The notes beneath the pieces are model-generated. The model ran no database searches, was not told where the DNA came from, and worked only from the letters and a program-made list of their open reading frames with translations. From assembly GCF_000425425.1 (NCBI RefSeq), contig NZ_AUDK01000001.1, positions 62,001 through 126,000 on the forward strand: a stretch of DNA of 64,000 nucleotides, written 5' to 3'. Below are positions 17,870 through 27,274 of the stretch, one piece after another. Position numbers and translations under genes: made by a program. Position 1 is the stretch's first letter, and each line of letters starts with the position of its first letter. The DNA is from Flavobacterium daejeonense DSM 17708 (GTDB taxonomy: Bacteria; Bacteroidota; Bacteroidia; Flavobacteriales; Flavobacteriaceae).

Positions 17870-19024
17870 TTGGAATCAGGCTTTTCTTTTAAAATATACT
17901 ACAGGAGTGAGGACCTTCCTGAAGAATGGGATCATCTTGCCCGGAAAAATATTTTTCTTTCGCGCAGTTACCTGAAAATTTTAGAGACAGCTGCTCCTGA
18001 AAATATGAGCTGTCGGTTTATTGCTTTATTCCATCAAAAAGAACTCATTGGTATTGCCGTTTCACAATTTTTAGATTTAAGTCAGATTCCTTCTTTTGGC
18101 GAAAGAGACCATTGTTTACGAACTAAAATCAGAAATTTTGTTTTCAAAAAATTTGGCTCCAGAGTTTTAATCATTGGTAACAATATGCTTACAGGACAAA
18201 ATGGTATTGCTTTCAATAAACATATTTCCAAAAAAACAGCCTTAAGCGTATTAAAAAAAGCGACAAGTACTTTAGAACATTACTATCAAAAACAAGGAAA
18301 ACAACCTCATTTGACTATTTTCAAAGATTTTTCGACAAGCCAAATTCAGCATTTTGAGCTTCCTGAATTCAGTTCCTTTTATCGTTTTTCAACTCAGCCT
18401 AACATGATATTTGACATTCGGGATTCTTGGCATTCATTTGACGATTATTTGGCCAATTTGAACAAAAAATACAGAGATCACTACAAAAGAGCCCGAAAAA
18501 AAGCTTCCGGATTACACAAACAAAAGATGAGCCTGGAAGAAATTCAAAAACATCAGAAACGCATTCACGAACTCTATATGAATGTGGCTCAAAAAGCGCC
18601 ATTTAACACCTTTTATCTGGGCGAGAATCATTTTGAAATTTTCAAAAAGAACCTGAAAGATCACTTTCTTTTTTACGGCTATTTTCACAACAACGAATTA
18701 ATTGGCTTCAATACCCTGATTAAAAACGGAGCGGATATTGACACTTATTTTTTGGGTTATGACGAAAAGTACCAAAAAGAAACCCTGTTGTATTTAAACA
18801 TGTTGTACGACATGATTGGCTATTCGGTAAACAAAAAATACAAGCGAATCATTTTGGCCCGAACAGCCTTAGAAATCAAAAGTTCGGTAGGTGCCAAAGC
18901 CGTGGATATGTTTGGACTCATCCGGCACAACAATCCGTTTTTAAATTTATTTGTTGCCAAAACTTTTCATTATTTCGAACCCAAACTGGAATGGCAGGAA
19001 AGAAATCCTTTTAAAGAAAATTAA
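17870..19024 (+). CDS. GNAT/FemAB-like acyltransferase-fold protein, TTG start
   Basis: This 384-residue cytoplasmic protein resembles GNAT-related or peptidoglycan-bridge-type (FemAB-like) transferases in two-domain layout. FDDYLANLNKKYRDHYKRARKK near residue 190 is followed by a YLGENHFEIF and YGYFHNNELIGFNT segment. The substrate is unknown. The only start codon that keeps the N-terminal strand is TTG at 17870; an in-frame stop lies at 17855-17857, and the first ATG is 44 codons in and would lose part of the fold. The gene converges on the lipid kinase gene, the two overlapping by 4 bases at their ends. Confidence 0.65.
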   Translation: MESGFSFKIYYRSEDLPEEWDHLARKNIFLSRSYLKILETAAPENMSCRFIALFHQKELIGIAVSQFLDLSQIPSFGERDHCLRTKIRNFVFKKFGSRVLIIGNNMLTGQNGIAFNKHISKKTALSVLKKATSTLEHYYQKQGKQPHLTIFKDFSTSQIQHFELPEFSSFYRFSTQPNMIFDIRDSWHSFDDYLANLNKKYRDHYKRARKKASGLHKQKMSLEEIQKHQKRIHELYMNVAQKAPFNTFYLGENHFEIFKKNLKDHFLFYGYFHNNELIGFNTLIKNGADIDTYFLGYDEKYQKETLLYLNMLYDMIGYSVNKKYKRIILARTALEIKSSVGAKAVDMFGLIRHNNPFLNLFVAKTFHYFEPKLEWQERNPFKEN

Positions 19025-19899
19025 ACCCGAGCAACTGCAATTTTCAATTTTTTGGAAGAAATACGCACATCCAAATTATCTTCTTTTCCACAAAATTCAC
19101 CGTCAATTTGAAAACTTACCGAACGGTCAATTGAAATTTGTGCCTTATCCGTTGAAACAATCACAACGTCCTGTGTAATGGTTTGAATTTTTCCCATTAC
19201 AATTTTGCAAAAAATATAAAACGTTATTCGTTTTAAAATCACCAATTCTAATTTTCCGTCACTCATAATTCCGATAGGATTAATCGTTACTCCTGTACCG
19301 TATTTCTGGGAATTCGCAATTACAATCATTCGGGCTCTGGTTTCTATCAACTCCTGATTGGTTTTAATGCGTACCAAAAACGATTTTTCGGCATGCCATA
19401 AAGTATTAAAAACCTGTAAAGCATAGCCTAATTTACCTCTTATCGCGCTCTTATCATAATTTTTAATCAGTTCGGCATTCAAACCCAAATCACTCAGATG
19501 CAAACACATTAGGTCGTTAATAGTAATATAATCGATACTTACATGATGATTTTGAAAAGCAATCGCAATATATTCTTCTTCAGACAACATCAACCCCAAA
19601 TCTGTTGCTAATCCATTGGCTGAACCTACGGGCAAAATCCCAAAGACCACTTCTTTGTCTTCCAGTGCTTCGGCTACCAATTTAATGGTTCCATCGCCAC
19701 CGGCAATTAGAACTCTTTCCGGGCGATGCAAAGTATAAAATTCCCGAATTGCCTGTAAATCATTGATTCCGGAGGTTTCATAACAATACAACGTAAGCTT
19801 TAAAAACCGGGCATAATGCGACACCTGCTCTATTAAAGCCGCTTTATCAATCCCGCCGGAAACAGGATTCACCACCAGTATCACATTATTTTTGAGCAT
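19021..19899 (-). CDS. diacylglycerol kinase family lipid kinase
   Basis: This 292-residue protein has the DAGK catalytic fold (YegS/DgkB-like). Motifs are VVNPVSGG at residue 9, the nucleotide loop RVLIAGGDGTIKLVAEAL near 62, and FGILPVGSANGLATDLGL near 90. By family it phosphorylates diacylglycerol or a similar lipid at the inner membrane face, making phosphatidate. It diverges from an App1-type phosphatase with a 63-base gap. The lipid substrate is unproven. Confidence 0.88.
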   Translation of the reverse strand: MLKNNVILVVNPVSGGIDKAALIEQVSHYARFLKLTLYCYETSGINDLQAIREFYTLHRPERVLIAGGDGTIKLVAEALEDKEVVFGILPVGSANGLATDLGLMLSEEEYIAIAFQNHHVSIDYITINDLMCLHLSDLGLNAELIKNYDKSAIRGKLGYALQVFNTLWHAEKSFLVRIKTNQELIETRARMIVIANSQKYGTGVTINPIGIMSDGKLELVILKRITFYIFCKIVMGKIQTITQDVVIVSTDKAQISIDRSVSFQIDGEFCGKEDNLDVRISSKKLKIAVARV

Positions 19900-19962
19900 T
19901 TTACTTCATATTTATTTTAAAATTAGTTAAATTTAGAATACGCTACAAAAGAAAATCTACCT

Positions 19963-20928
19963 ATGAAACCTATTATAAAATTGTATCGGGGTTATGCCAA
20001 TGAGCAGGAATTGATTGTAATGGGACATGTTTTTTTGCCAACCAAAAAAGTAGAATACGATTTTCAGGATAAAAACTTTAAAAATGCGAGTTCCATTATT
20101 GGGATGTACCGCATGAAAACCTGGGCAAATGCTGATATTTATTTAAAACACCACCAAAAAACCATTCACACCCGAACCTTAAATGACGGCTATTTTAAAT
20201 TCTGTATTCCGTTAAATCAGGACAATTACGGCTGGGTGGAATATGAAGTAAGTTTAAATTACAATGGTAAAACGATTACTTCCAAAGAACATTATATCCG
20301 TCCTAAAATAGATCATTTAGGCATCATTTCGGATATTGATGACACTTTTTTGGTTTCTTATACTTTAAATCCCTTAAGAAAGTTGTATCATCTTTTATTT
20401 CGTAACGTTAACCGACGCAAGATTTTCGATGATGTCACTATACATTATCAGGCTTTGAGTCAATCCGGTCGTGAAGATCACAAGGAACTGAATACTTTTT
20501 TTTATGTTTCCAGCAGCGAATGGAATCTGTACCGTTTTATTGTCAAGTTTACCGAAATCCATCAGTTGCCTAAAGCGGTTTTATTACTAAAAGACATTAA
20601 AACCAGTTTATCGCAATTTTTCTGGACTGGCAGGGGCGGACACAATCATAAGTTTGAAAAGATCAAACACATTTTGGAATTTTATCCTAATTTAAAATAT
20701 GTCCTTATTGGTGATGATTCACAAGAAGATCCTTTATTGTACGAAGCCATTGCTAAAATTTTCCCGTTGACGATTCAGGCGATTTATATTCGACAAACTA
20801 CCAAAGAGAAAAAAAACAAAGTGATTAAAACACTCCAAAATTTAGAAAGTCTTTCGGTGGAAGTTTGCTATTTTAAAAAAAGTAAAGAAGCGATTGCGCA
20901 TTCTAAAAAAATTGGGTTGATTAGTTAA
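19963..20928 (+). CDS. App1-type phosphatidate phosphatase (DUF2183)
   Basis: This 321-residue protein carries the APP1/DUF2183 catalytic domain. The haloacid-dehalogenase-type active site SDIDDTF lies near residue 124, and IGDDSQEDPLLYEAIA near 245 matches the second acidic motif. An N-terminal domain of about 110 residues, probably beta-rich, precedes it. Yeast App1 removes phosphate from phosphatidate; the same reaction is expected here. There is no signal peptide. It is transcribed away from the neighbouring lipid kinase, which would make the same compound. Confidence 0.85.
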   Translation: MKPIIKLYRGYANEQELIVMGHVFLPTKKVEYDFQDKNFKNASSIIGMYRMKTWANADIYLKHHQKTIHTRTLNDGYFKFCIPLNQDNYGWVEYEVSLNYNGKTITSKEHYIRPKIDHLGIISDIDDTFLVSYTLNPLRKLYHLLFRNVNRRKIFDDVTIHYQALSQSGREDHKELNTFFYVSSSEWNLYRFIVKFTEIHQLPKAVLLLKDIKTSLSQFFWTGRGGHNHKFEKIKHILEFYPNLKYVLIGDDSQEDPLLYEAIAKIFPLTIQAIYIRQTTKEKKNKVIKTLQNLESLSVEVCYFKKSKEAIAHSKKIGLIS

Positions 20929-20952
20929 TCTTTATTTTTTAAAATATTGCAC

Positions 20953-20979
20953 GCAGATTTTTGCAGATTTTTGCAGATT
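20953..20979. repeat. short tandem repeat GCAGATTTTT
   Basis: The 10-base unit GCAGATTTTT occurs 2.7 times head to tail in the gap after the App1 gene. Similar GCAGATT runs are common between flavobacterial genes, from general knowledge. Confidence 0.7.
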
Positions 20980-21049
20980 ACAAAATAAATTAGATTCTAA
21001 AAATTTTTAGGCAAAACAGATCTTTAAAAGAAAAAATATAAAATCACAA

Positions 21050-21078
21050 ACCTTCCAGGTTTTCAAAACCTGGAAGGT
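21050..21078. repeat. perfect palindrome, dispersed-repeat-like and possible terminator
   Basis: ACCTTCCAGGTTTT (21050-21063) and AAAACCTGGAAGGT (21065-21078) are perfect inverted copies separated by one C. The element lies between convergent genes and could stop transcription on both strands. Its sequence looks like a dispersed flavobacterial palindrome, a statement from memory. Confidence 0.75.
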
Positions 21079-21090
21079 CTATTGAAATAA

Positions 21091-22998
21091 CTACAAATTA
21101 TCTATCTCTTCCTGAACCAATTCCCAATCAATTAGTAATTGATCCAAATCTTCTTTCTTTTTGTTGTAAGCTTTGAAAAAAGCAGCATCTTCGATATGTT
21201 TATCATAATTAGAAGCTAACATTTTATCGTCGTTTTGAATGTCTTTTTCCAACTGTGAAATTTGACTTTCTATTTTACTCAAACGGTTTTGCAGGGTTTT
21301 GCCTTTTTTCTGGTCTTCGTAAGATACCTTTTTGTTTTCCTTAGGAGCAGCGGTTTTCACTACTTCTTTTTTCTCTACTTCACGCATGTTTTCCATATTG
21401 CGTTGTTCCAGGAAAAAGTTGATATCACCTAAATATTCTTTTATTTTTTGATCTTTGAATTCGTAAACAATATTAGACATGCCCTGAAGGAAATCCCTGT
21501 CGTGCGAAACCAACAATAAGGTTCCGCCAAATTTTTGCAAAGCAGCTTTCAACACATTTTTAGACTTAATATCCAAGTGATTGGTAGGCTCATCCATCAG
21601 CAAGACATTGATCGGCTGCAACAACAATTTACACAAAGCCAAACGGTTTCTTTCCCCTCCGGAAAGCACTTTTACCTTTTTCTCCACATCGTCTCCGCGG
21701 AATAAAAACGAACCTAACATATCACGCACTTTAGAACGATTGGTGTCGGTTGCGGCATCTTCCATCGTTTGTAACAAAGTAATTTCACCGTCCAGATATT
21801 CGGCCTGATTTTGGGCAAAATAACCCAACTGTACATTATGCCCTAATTTAATCGTTCCTTCATAATCAAATTCGTTTACCAAAGCCTTGATAAACGTCGA
21901 TTTCCCCTGACCATTTTGTCCCACAAAAGCAATCTTGCTACCGCGTTCTACTAACAGCGAAATATCTTTTAAAATGGTTTTATCACCATAAGCTTTGGTT
22001 ACATTTTGAGCTTCAATAACAACTTTTCCGGGCTCTTTAGAAACCGGAAAAGAAATATTCATCACCGAATTATCATCTTCATCGACTTCTATTCGCTCTA
22101 CCTTATCCAATTTTTTGATTAAAGACTGCGCCATCGAAGATTTGGTCGCACTATAACGAAATCTGTCAATCAATTTCTGAGTTTCTTCAATTTTTTTGGC
22201 TTGATTTTTTTGAGTTGCTAATTGCTTTTCACGCAGCTCCTGACGCAATTCTAAATATTGAGAATAAGGTTTATTGAAATCGTAAGCCTTTCCTAGTGAA
22301 ATTTCAATAGTTCTGTTCGTCACATTATCCAAAAACATTTTATCGTGCGAAACAATCACTACCACTCCCGGATAATTACGCAGGAAGTTCTCCAGCCAAA
22401 TAATACTTTCAATATCCAGGTGGTTGGTAGGCTCATCCAGTAATAGAACATCATTATTTTGCAATAATAATTTAGCCAACTCGATACGCATACGCCAACC
22501 TCCCGAAAAAGTCTCCGTTTGATTATTAAAAACTTCTCTTTTGAAACCTAATCCTAAAAGAATTTTTTCGGTATCTCCTACATAATTATAACCTCCTAAT
22601 AATTCGAAACGATGGGTATAATCCGACAAATCCTCAATAATTTTAGTGTACTCCTCACTTTCATAGTCAGTTCGGGTCACCAATTGATGATTGATTTCTT
22701 CCAGTTTTTTCTCTACAATTTTAATTTCGGTAAAAGCTTCGTAGGCTTCTTCAAGAACGGTTCTTCCTCTTTCAAAATCAATATCCTGACGCAGAAAGCC
22801 CATTTTAATATCTTTTTCCTGAGAAATCACTCCCGAATCCGGAGCAAAATCTCCGGCTAACATTTTAAGCATGGTGGACTTTCCTGCACCATTTTTTCCA
22901 ACTAAACCGACTCTGTCTCCGGCACCTAAACGAAAAGTAACTTCTTCAAACAAATAAGTACCTCCAAATGAAACCGATAAATTGTGTATATTAAGCAT
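21091..22998 (-). CDS. ABC-F family ATPase
   Basis: This 635-residue soluble protein has two ABC ATPase domains and no membrane segments, so it belongs to the ABC-F class, which acts on ribosomes or in stress. The first domain has GKNGAGKST and FSGGWRMRIELAKLL, the second GQNGQGKST and LSGGERNRLALCKLL. A linker rich in charged residues lies between them, and the C-terminal coiled coil (EKKEVVKTAAPKENKK onward) resembles that of Uup/YheS. The specific role cannot be assigned. It is transcribed toward the palindrome at 21050. Confidence 0.93.
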   Translation of the reverse strand: MLNIHNLSVSFGGTYLFEEVTFRLGAGDRVGLVGKNGAGKSTMLKMLAGDFAPDSGVISQEKDIKMGFLRQDIDFERGRTVLEEAYEAFTEIKIVEKKLEEINHQLVTRTDYESEEYTKIIEDLSDYTHRFELLGGYNYVGDTEKILLGLGFKREVFNNQTETFSGGWRMRIELAKLLLQNNDVLLLDEPTNHLDIESIIWLENFLRNYPGVVVIVSHDKMFLDNVTNRTIEISLGKAYDFNKPYSQYLELRQELREKQLATQKNQAKKIEETQKLIDRFRYSATKSSMAQSLIKKLDKVERIEVDEDDNSVMNISFPVSKEPGKVVIEAQNVTKAYGDKTILKDISLLVERGSKIAFVGQNGQGKSTFIKALVNEFDYEGTIKLGHNVQLGYFAQNQAEYLDGEITLLQTMEDAATDTNRSKVRDMLGSFLFRGDDVEKKVKVLSGGERNRLALCKLLLQPINVLLMDEPTNHLDIKSKNVLKAALQKFGGTLLLVSHDRDFLQGMSNIVYEFKDQKIKEYLGDINFFLEQRNMENMREVEKKEVVKTAAPKENKKVSYEDQKKGKTLQNRLSKIESQISQLEKDIQNDDKMLASNYDKHIEDAAFFKAYNKKKEDLDQLLIDWELVQEEIDNL

Positions 22999-23039
22999 AT
23001 TTTGTGACTAATGTTACAATGGTAATTTCCTAAAAAATG

Positions 23040-23047
23040 TACCTTTG
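23040..23047 (+). promoter_or_regulatory. candidate -7 box before DUF983 gene
   Basis: TACCTTTG matches TAnnTTTG and ends 16 bases before the ATG at 23064, leaving a very short leader. No well-spaced TTG is present upstream. Confidence 0.4.
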
Positions 23048-23063
23048 ATAAAATTTTTTGCAA

Positions 23064-23444
23064 ATGTTAAAAAAAGGATCCAAACTAAATAGTATTTTAA
23101 CAGGAACTTGCCCAAAATGTCAAAAGGAAAGCATGTATTTGGACAAAAATCCCTACCATCTGTCTAATGTTTTAAAAATGCATGAAAAATGTTCGCATTG
23201 TGGTCTAACCTATCAAATTGAACCTTCGTTTTTTTACGGCGCCATGTATGTAAGCTATGGTGTAAATGTAGCTATTGGAATAGCCGCTTTTATTATTTCT
23301 TATGTGTTTTGCGGAGCTTCTATGAAAACAGCTTTCATAGCTATTGTAGCCACACTTATTATTTTAGGCCCAATGGTTTTAAGATGGTCCAGAAATATCT
23401 ACATCAACATGTTCGTGCATTACGACCCCAATTTCAAAGCATAA
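23064..23444 (+). CDS. DUF983 family membrane protein
   Basis: This 126-residue protein has an N-terminal zinc-ribbon-like region with CPKCQKE and CSHCGL, followed by FFYGAMYVSYGVNVAIG and two transmembrane segments. This arrangement matches DUF983, a family of unknown function. I chose the ATG at 23064; an upstream TTG at 23058 lies only two codons earlier. It ends one base before the stop of the convergent oxidoreductase gene. Confidence 0.85.
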   Translation: MLKKGSKLNSILTGTCPKCQKESMYLDKNPYHLSNVLKMHEKCSHCGLTYQIEPSFFYGAMYVSYGVNVAIGIAAFIISYVFCGASMKTAFIAIVATLIILGPMVLRWSRNIYINMFVHYDPNFKA

Positions 23445-23445
23445 A

Positions 23446-24495
23446 TTATTTTTTTCGCTTTTGAAAACGAAGTATATCAATTTCTTTATCCAAAGGAATT
23501 CCTTTTTCGATATTTTCAAACAAGGCTTTAGCCATTGCCGGTCCTAACATCACACCTCTGGTTCCTAAACCATTTAAAATATGAATCGAGCCGCTATCAG
23601 GGTGCGTACCAACAATTGGTCGACGATCACGAACAGTGGGGCGCACTCCGGCAAAATGAGAGACAATTTCGAATTCACAGTTAATAATTTCTTTGATGCG
23701 TTCGACTAATTCCTGTTTTCCTTCTTCGGTAGGCAAATCGGTTTTGTCTTTCCAATTGTAAGTTGCACCTACTTTATACAAATCATTCCCCAAAGGAAGA
23801 ATAAAAACGGAGGTATTTACAATGACATCTAAATCTAAATCGGGTGCTTTGATAATGAAAAGCTCTCCTTTGGTTCCGTCTAAGGGCAAATGTTTGAAAA
23901 AAGGATTCGCGTGCATGCCAAAACCTTCCGCGAAGATGATATTTCTGACTTCGGCATTTTTGTATCGAATGCTGTTTCCTGAAACTTCCAGGGCATCATA
24001 ATCGAAAGTTTCCTGCAACAACAGCTTTTCAGCCAGAAGATAATTTTTATACTGCTCCAATAAAGACGCTGTATCCACATAACCGGTATGCAATACTTCG
24101 CCATAATTAAAAGGAGAATCGATACCGGCGTATTTTTTGGTGATAATAGTTGTTGATAAAAATGGCGCTAAAGCAGGTTTATCAGAAGCGGAAAACCAAT
24201 TATTTTGCTCTTCAATCGAAAAGAATTTACGAAGAATAGTTTTTTTAAAATCGACCTTAACCGCTATTTTTTGTTCCAAATTAGTATAAAAAGCATTCAT
24301 CAGCTCCAATTGTTCTTTTGCCTGCCAAACTTCACTAAAACGCTTTAAAATAACCGGATTGTATAAGCCTCCGGCTATTTTAGAAGAATTCTGAGATTCA
24401 TCATTTACCACCAAAATACTTTTTTGATTAGCCAAAGCAATTTCGGAAAACGAAATTCCGGCCAATCCGCAACCCACAATTAGATAATCAATCAT
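23446..24495 (-). CDS. FAD-dependent oxidoreductase (DAO family)
   Basis: This 349-residue protein has the dinucleotide-binding motif VGCGLAGISFSEIAL at its N-terminus and the DAO-family ending VRPTVRDRRPIVGTHP and GLGTRGVMLGPAMAKAL, which closes the FAD site. Members oxidise amino or imino acids, or take part in modified-nucleoside or thiazole synthesis; the substrate is unknown here. It lies downstream of gldN on the same strand, separated by 242 bases with a terminator. Confidence 0.85.
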   Translation of the reverse strand: MIDYLIVGCGLAGISFSEIALANQKSILVVNDESQNSSKIAGGLYNPVILKRFSEVWQAKEQLELMNAFYTNLEQKIAVKVDFKKTILRKFFSIEEQNNWFSASDKPALAPFLSTTIITKKYAGIDSPFNYGEVLHTGYVDTASLLEQYKNYLLAEKLLLQETFDYDALEVSGNSIRYKNAEVRNIIFAEGFGMHANPFFKHLPLDGTKGELFIIKAPDLDLDVIVNTSVFILPLGNDLYKVGATYNWKDKTDLPTEEGKQELVERIKEIINCEFEIVSHFAGVRPTVRDRRPIVGTHPDSGSIHILNGLGTRGVMLGPAMAKALFENIEKGIPLDKEIDILRFQKRKK

Positions 24496-24551
24496 ACAAT
24501 TTGAATAAAGTACAAAAATAGAAAAAAGCCAGCCAGACTTTGGGAAAATTT

Positions 24552-24656
24552 ACCGCAAATTATATCTTTAGGATCAAATCAAACTGTATCAATAATTATA
24601 ATCCCAATATGATAAGGCTAAGCAAAAGATTATATCAAAATTTGCGAATTTGCGGT
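24552..24656. repeat. inverted repeat in gap upstream of FAD oxidoreductase
   Basis: ACCGCAAATT (24552-24561) and AATTTGCGGT (24647-24656) are perfect inverted copies bounding about 85 bases, with weaker matching inside. It may be a small non-coding repeat element. Confidence 0.5.
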
Positions 24657-24684
24657 TTTAAAAACTTTTAACATTCTTGTAAAC

Positions 24685-24716
24685 AAAAAACTCCTACCAT
24701 ACGGTAAGAGTTTTTA
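24685..24716 (-). terminator. terminator of the gldKLMN operon
   Basis: AAAAACTC pairs with GAGTTTTT and TACC with GGTA, with one C/A mismatch between the two stems. The hairpin lies about 20 bases past the gldN stop and is followed on the minus strand by a T-run. Confidence 0.75.
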
Positions 24717-24737
24717 TAAATTTTATTTGTGTTACTA

Positions 24738-25631
24738 TTAGTAATTCCACATATCGGATTCGAAATCACGAATTTTTTCCTTCACACGCTCTGCTTCCAA
24801 TAACTGGCTTTGGGCATTGTCTTTCATATATTCCTGAATTTCCCTGTCGCCATATACATTTTCTTCTCTGTATATTACGCTATTAAAACGTCTGGAATTA
24901 AGAATCTGGTCGAAGGAAATAGGCATTGCTGAATTTTTTTCATTAAAAGCTTTCGCTTCGTGCAACACTTCTCGGGCATCCGGGAAGAAAATCCAGAATA
25001 ATTCGATATAATCTTTCTCATCACTATTCATCGTGTACACATCAGGTGTCACAGGACAAATAGCCAGCAAACGATATTTTAATTCGCTTTGACGTTTATC
25101 AAAATACCAGAAACCTTTGATTTTGTATTGTGTAACATCCTGAGCTGTTAAATCAGAACGCAAAATATATTCATCAGAAACTCTTTGACCAGCATTAATT
25201 TGCTCTCTACCGACATCGGTAGTATCAATACGGCTTAAAGAAGCCTGAATGTCTTTATACGTTTTCTTCGTATTAAAATAACTATCCGAATATACTTCTG
25301 TGATTTCGCCGCTTTTTATCGCTCTGGTCAAAACATCATACAATGAACGTCTGTCAGAACCGATATTCGCAGTATCAATTGGGAAATAAAGTGGAAAATT
25401 AATTTTCTCACTCAAGTCAATAATTTCCCACACCATTCTACCCATCAATACATCTCTGTCATGAACATAACCATAAGCTAATGGTTTGTCATTGTCTGAA
25501 ATAAGTTGAGCAGGAGTTTTAAGTCCTATTTCCTCCGGAATTTTAGCATTCAACAAATTAGACTGAGCATAAGAAGCTACTCCTCCAATTAAAGCGATTG
25601 CCAGTATCAAAAAATTTCTCATATTCTTCAT
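24738..25631 (-). CDS. gldN: gliding motility / type IX secretion protein GldN
   Basis: This 297-residue periplasmic protein is GldN (PorN), which forms a ring with GldK as part of the type IX secretion and gliding machine. It has a Sec signal peptide ending SYAQS and the family segments YVHDRDVLMGRMVWEIIDLSEK near residue 55 and FWIFFPDAREVLHEAKAFN near 213. It is the last gene of the gldK-L-M-N run, 48 bases after gldM. A strong hairpin follows. Confidence 0.93.
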   Translation of the reverse strand: MKNMRNFLILAIALIGGVASYAQSNLLNAKIPEEIGLKTPAQLISDNDKPLAYGYVHDRDVLMGRMVWEIIDLSEKINFPLYFPIDTANIGSDRRSLYDVLTRAIKSGEITEVYSDSYFNTKKTYKDIQASLSRIDTTDVGREQINAGQRVSDEYILRSDLTAQDVTQYKIKGFWYFDKRQSELKYRLLAICPVTPDVYTMNSDEKDYIELFWIFFPDAREVLHEAKAFNEKNSAMPISFDQILNSRRFNSVIYREENVYGDREIQEYMKDNAQSQLLEAERVKEKIRDFESDMWNY

Positions 25632-25679
25632 AGTATCATTAATAAGAATCGATGTAAACTTCTGGGTAAAATGTATTTA

Positions 25680-27218
25680 TTATTGAATTTCAAAAATAAC
25701 CGGTGCTGTTCTAGGCAATAAATAATTACCTGCTCCAACTAATTTTGTTTTGATTTCAGAAATCGTTACCTGATCTCCTCTTCCTGCTTTAGAAAGCACT
25801 GATTTACATTGCGCATTCAATCTGTCCCCTTGTACCACTACAGTTGGTTGTCCGGTAACTTTCAAATTAAATCCTACAACATTCAGATTAACATCAAAAT
25901 CAAAATCTACTAATTTTGCTCCAATAGTTGCAATTTCAAGGTTCGATTTAGGTCCTTTTACAACACCCATTTCTCCTCTGATAGTACCTGTTGGCCCTGG
26001 AATTCCTTTAATACGAAACACTTTTCTATCTGAAACCGTTTGTCCGTTTGGTAATTTACCTGAAACATTAATAGTCACTTCATTTCCTCCTTGCGGACTC
26101 ATCACATATTTTCCGTTTCCTACTTTAGATAATCCCGGAGCAGAAACTGAAACATCTTTATCTGAAATTCCTGCAAATGAAACAGAAATTGGATTAGAAA
26201 CCCCTCTGTACACTACATTCATTTTATCAGCCGAAATAGTAGCTGAATTTGGTTTAGGAACAACTACATATTTTCCTGAGAATTTCAAAGGAATTGTTTT
26301 TCCGTCTTCCGTAAATGTAAACTGACCTCCGATTGTTTGCTCTCCAATACCACCGGCTGTTAAAGAGATAACAGCTTGTCCGTTTACGATTTTACCTGGT
26401 CCTTGAAAACCTGTTGGTTTTGTATTTTCGTCATAACGACCTAAAACTACTTTACCGGTAACTTGTTCTCCTTGGAAATAAGCATTTTTATCCAAAACTA
26501 CAATCGCTTGGTAATTACTGTAAGAAGCTGCTTCAACAGCTGCTTTCCCTAAAGCGATGCTATACACATCCGATTCTACTTTGTTAATATCATTTTGCCA
26601 GGATGACAACTTTGCTATAGTTGCAATAGCCGGAAAACCTTTAAAATGATACGATAAATATTTATCTTTTAAACCTTCTTTGTTTTCTACATCAGCAAGA
26701 TTGAATTTCTCTTCAACTTCTTTGATGATACCTGAATATTTTTTTTCAGTCCCTAAAGTCGATTTGATATCTGCTTTATATTGCTCAATAGTAGCAATAA
26801 TTTCTTTTCCTTTTTTAGAATACCCTTCTCCGGTAAACCAGTCATCAACATTATCACCTTTATCCATATCTTCGTATGGTAGTTTTCCTGTTTCCGGATT
26901 CACTTCATAACCTTTAGTTGCCTGCTCCTTTAAGGTATTGATATAATTGTAAAAATTATCCGTAATTGTTTTAACTTTATGAGCAGTTTGAGCTGCCACA
27001 GCAAACTCTCCTTTAGCTTCAGCTGCTTTAGTATCCAAAGCAGTTAACATTTGATCATTGGTTTGTTTTGAACTTGCATTTGAACTTTCAAATTTTTCGT
27101 TCATCAATCCAAAACCTGATATTACTTCTTTCGAAACATTCATTGCCAACATAGCGATGAAAACCAAATACATCAGGTTAATCATCTTCTGTCTAGGGGT
27201 TAGTTTTCCTCCTGCCAT
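25680..27218 (-). CDS. gldM: gliding motility / type IX secretion motor protein GldM
   Basis: This 512-residue protein is GldM (PorM). One membrane helix near residues 13-30 (INLMYLVFIAMLAMNV) anchors a long periplasmic shaft of several domains. Arg9, implicated with GldL in the proton-driven motor in F. johnsoniae work, is present (TPRQKM). Together with GldL it turns proton flow into motion for secretion and gliding. It lies between gldL (56 bases upstream) and gldN. Confidence 0.95.
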   Translation of the reverse strand: MAGGKLTPRQKMINLMYLVFIAMLAMNVSKEVISGFGLMNEKFESSNASSKQTNDQMLTALDTKAAEAKGEFAVAAQTAHKVKTITDNFYNYINTLKEQATKGYEVNPETGKLPYEDMDKGDNVDDWFTGEGYSKKGKEIIATIEQYKADIKSTLGTEKKYSGIIKEVEEKFNLADVENKEGLKDKYLSYHFKGFPAIATIAKLSSWQNDINKVESDVYSIALGKAAVEAASYSNYQAIVVLDKNAYFQGEQVTGKVVLGRYDENTKPTGFQGPGKIVNGQAVISLTAGGIGEQTIGGQFTFTEDGKTIPLKFSGKYVVVPKPNSATISADKMNVVYRGVSNPISVSFAGISDKDVSVSAPGLSKVGNGKYVMSPQGGNEVTINVSGKLPNGQTVSDRKVFRIKGIPGPTGTIRGEMGVVKGPKSNLEIATIGAKLVDFDFDVNLNVVGFNLKVTGQPTVVVQGDRLNAQCKSVLSKAGRGDQVTISEIKTKLVGAGNYLLPRTAPVIFEIQ

Positions 27219-27274
27219 ATTTTCTAATAATTAGTTGGGGTAGTTTTTTTTTATAATCTCTTCGAACTTAATTA

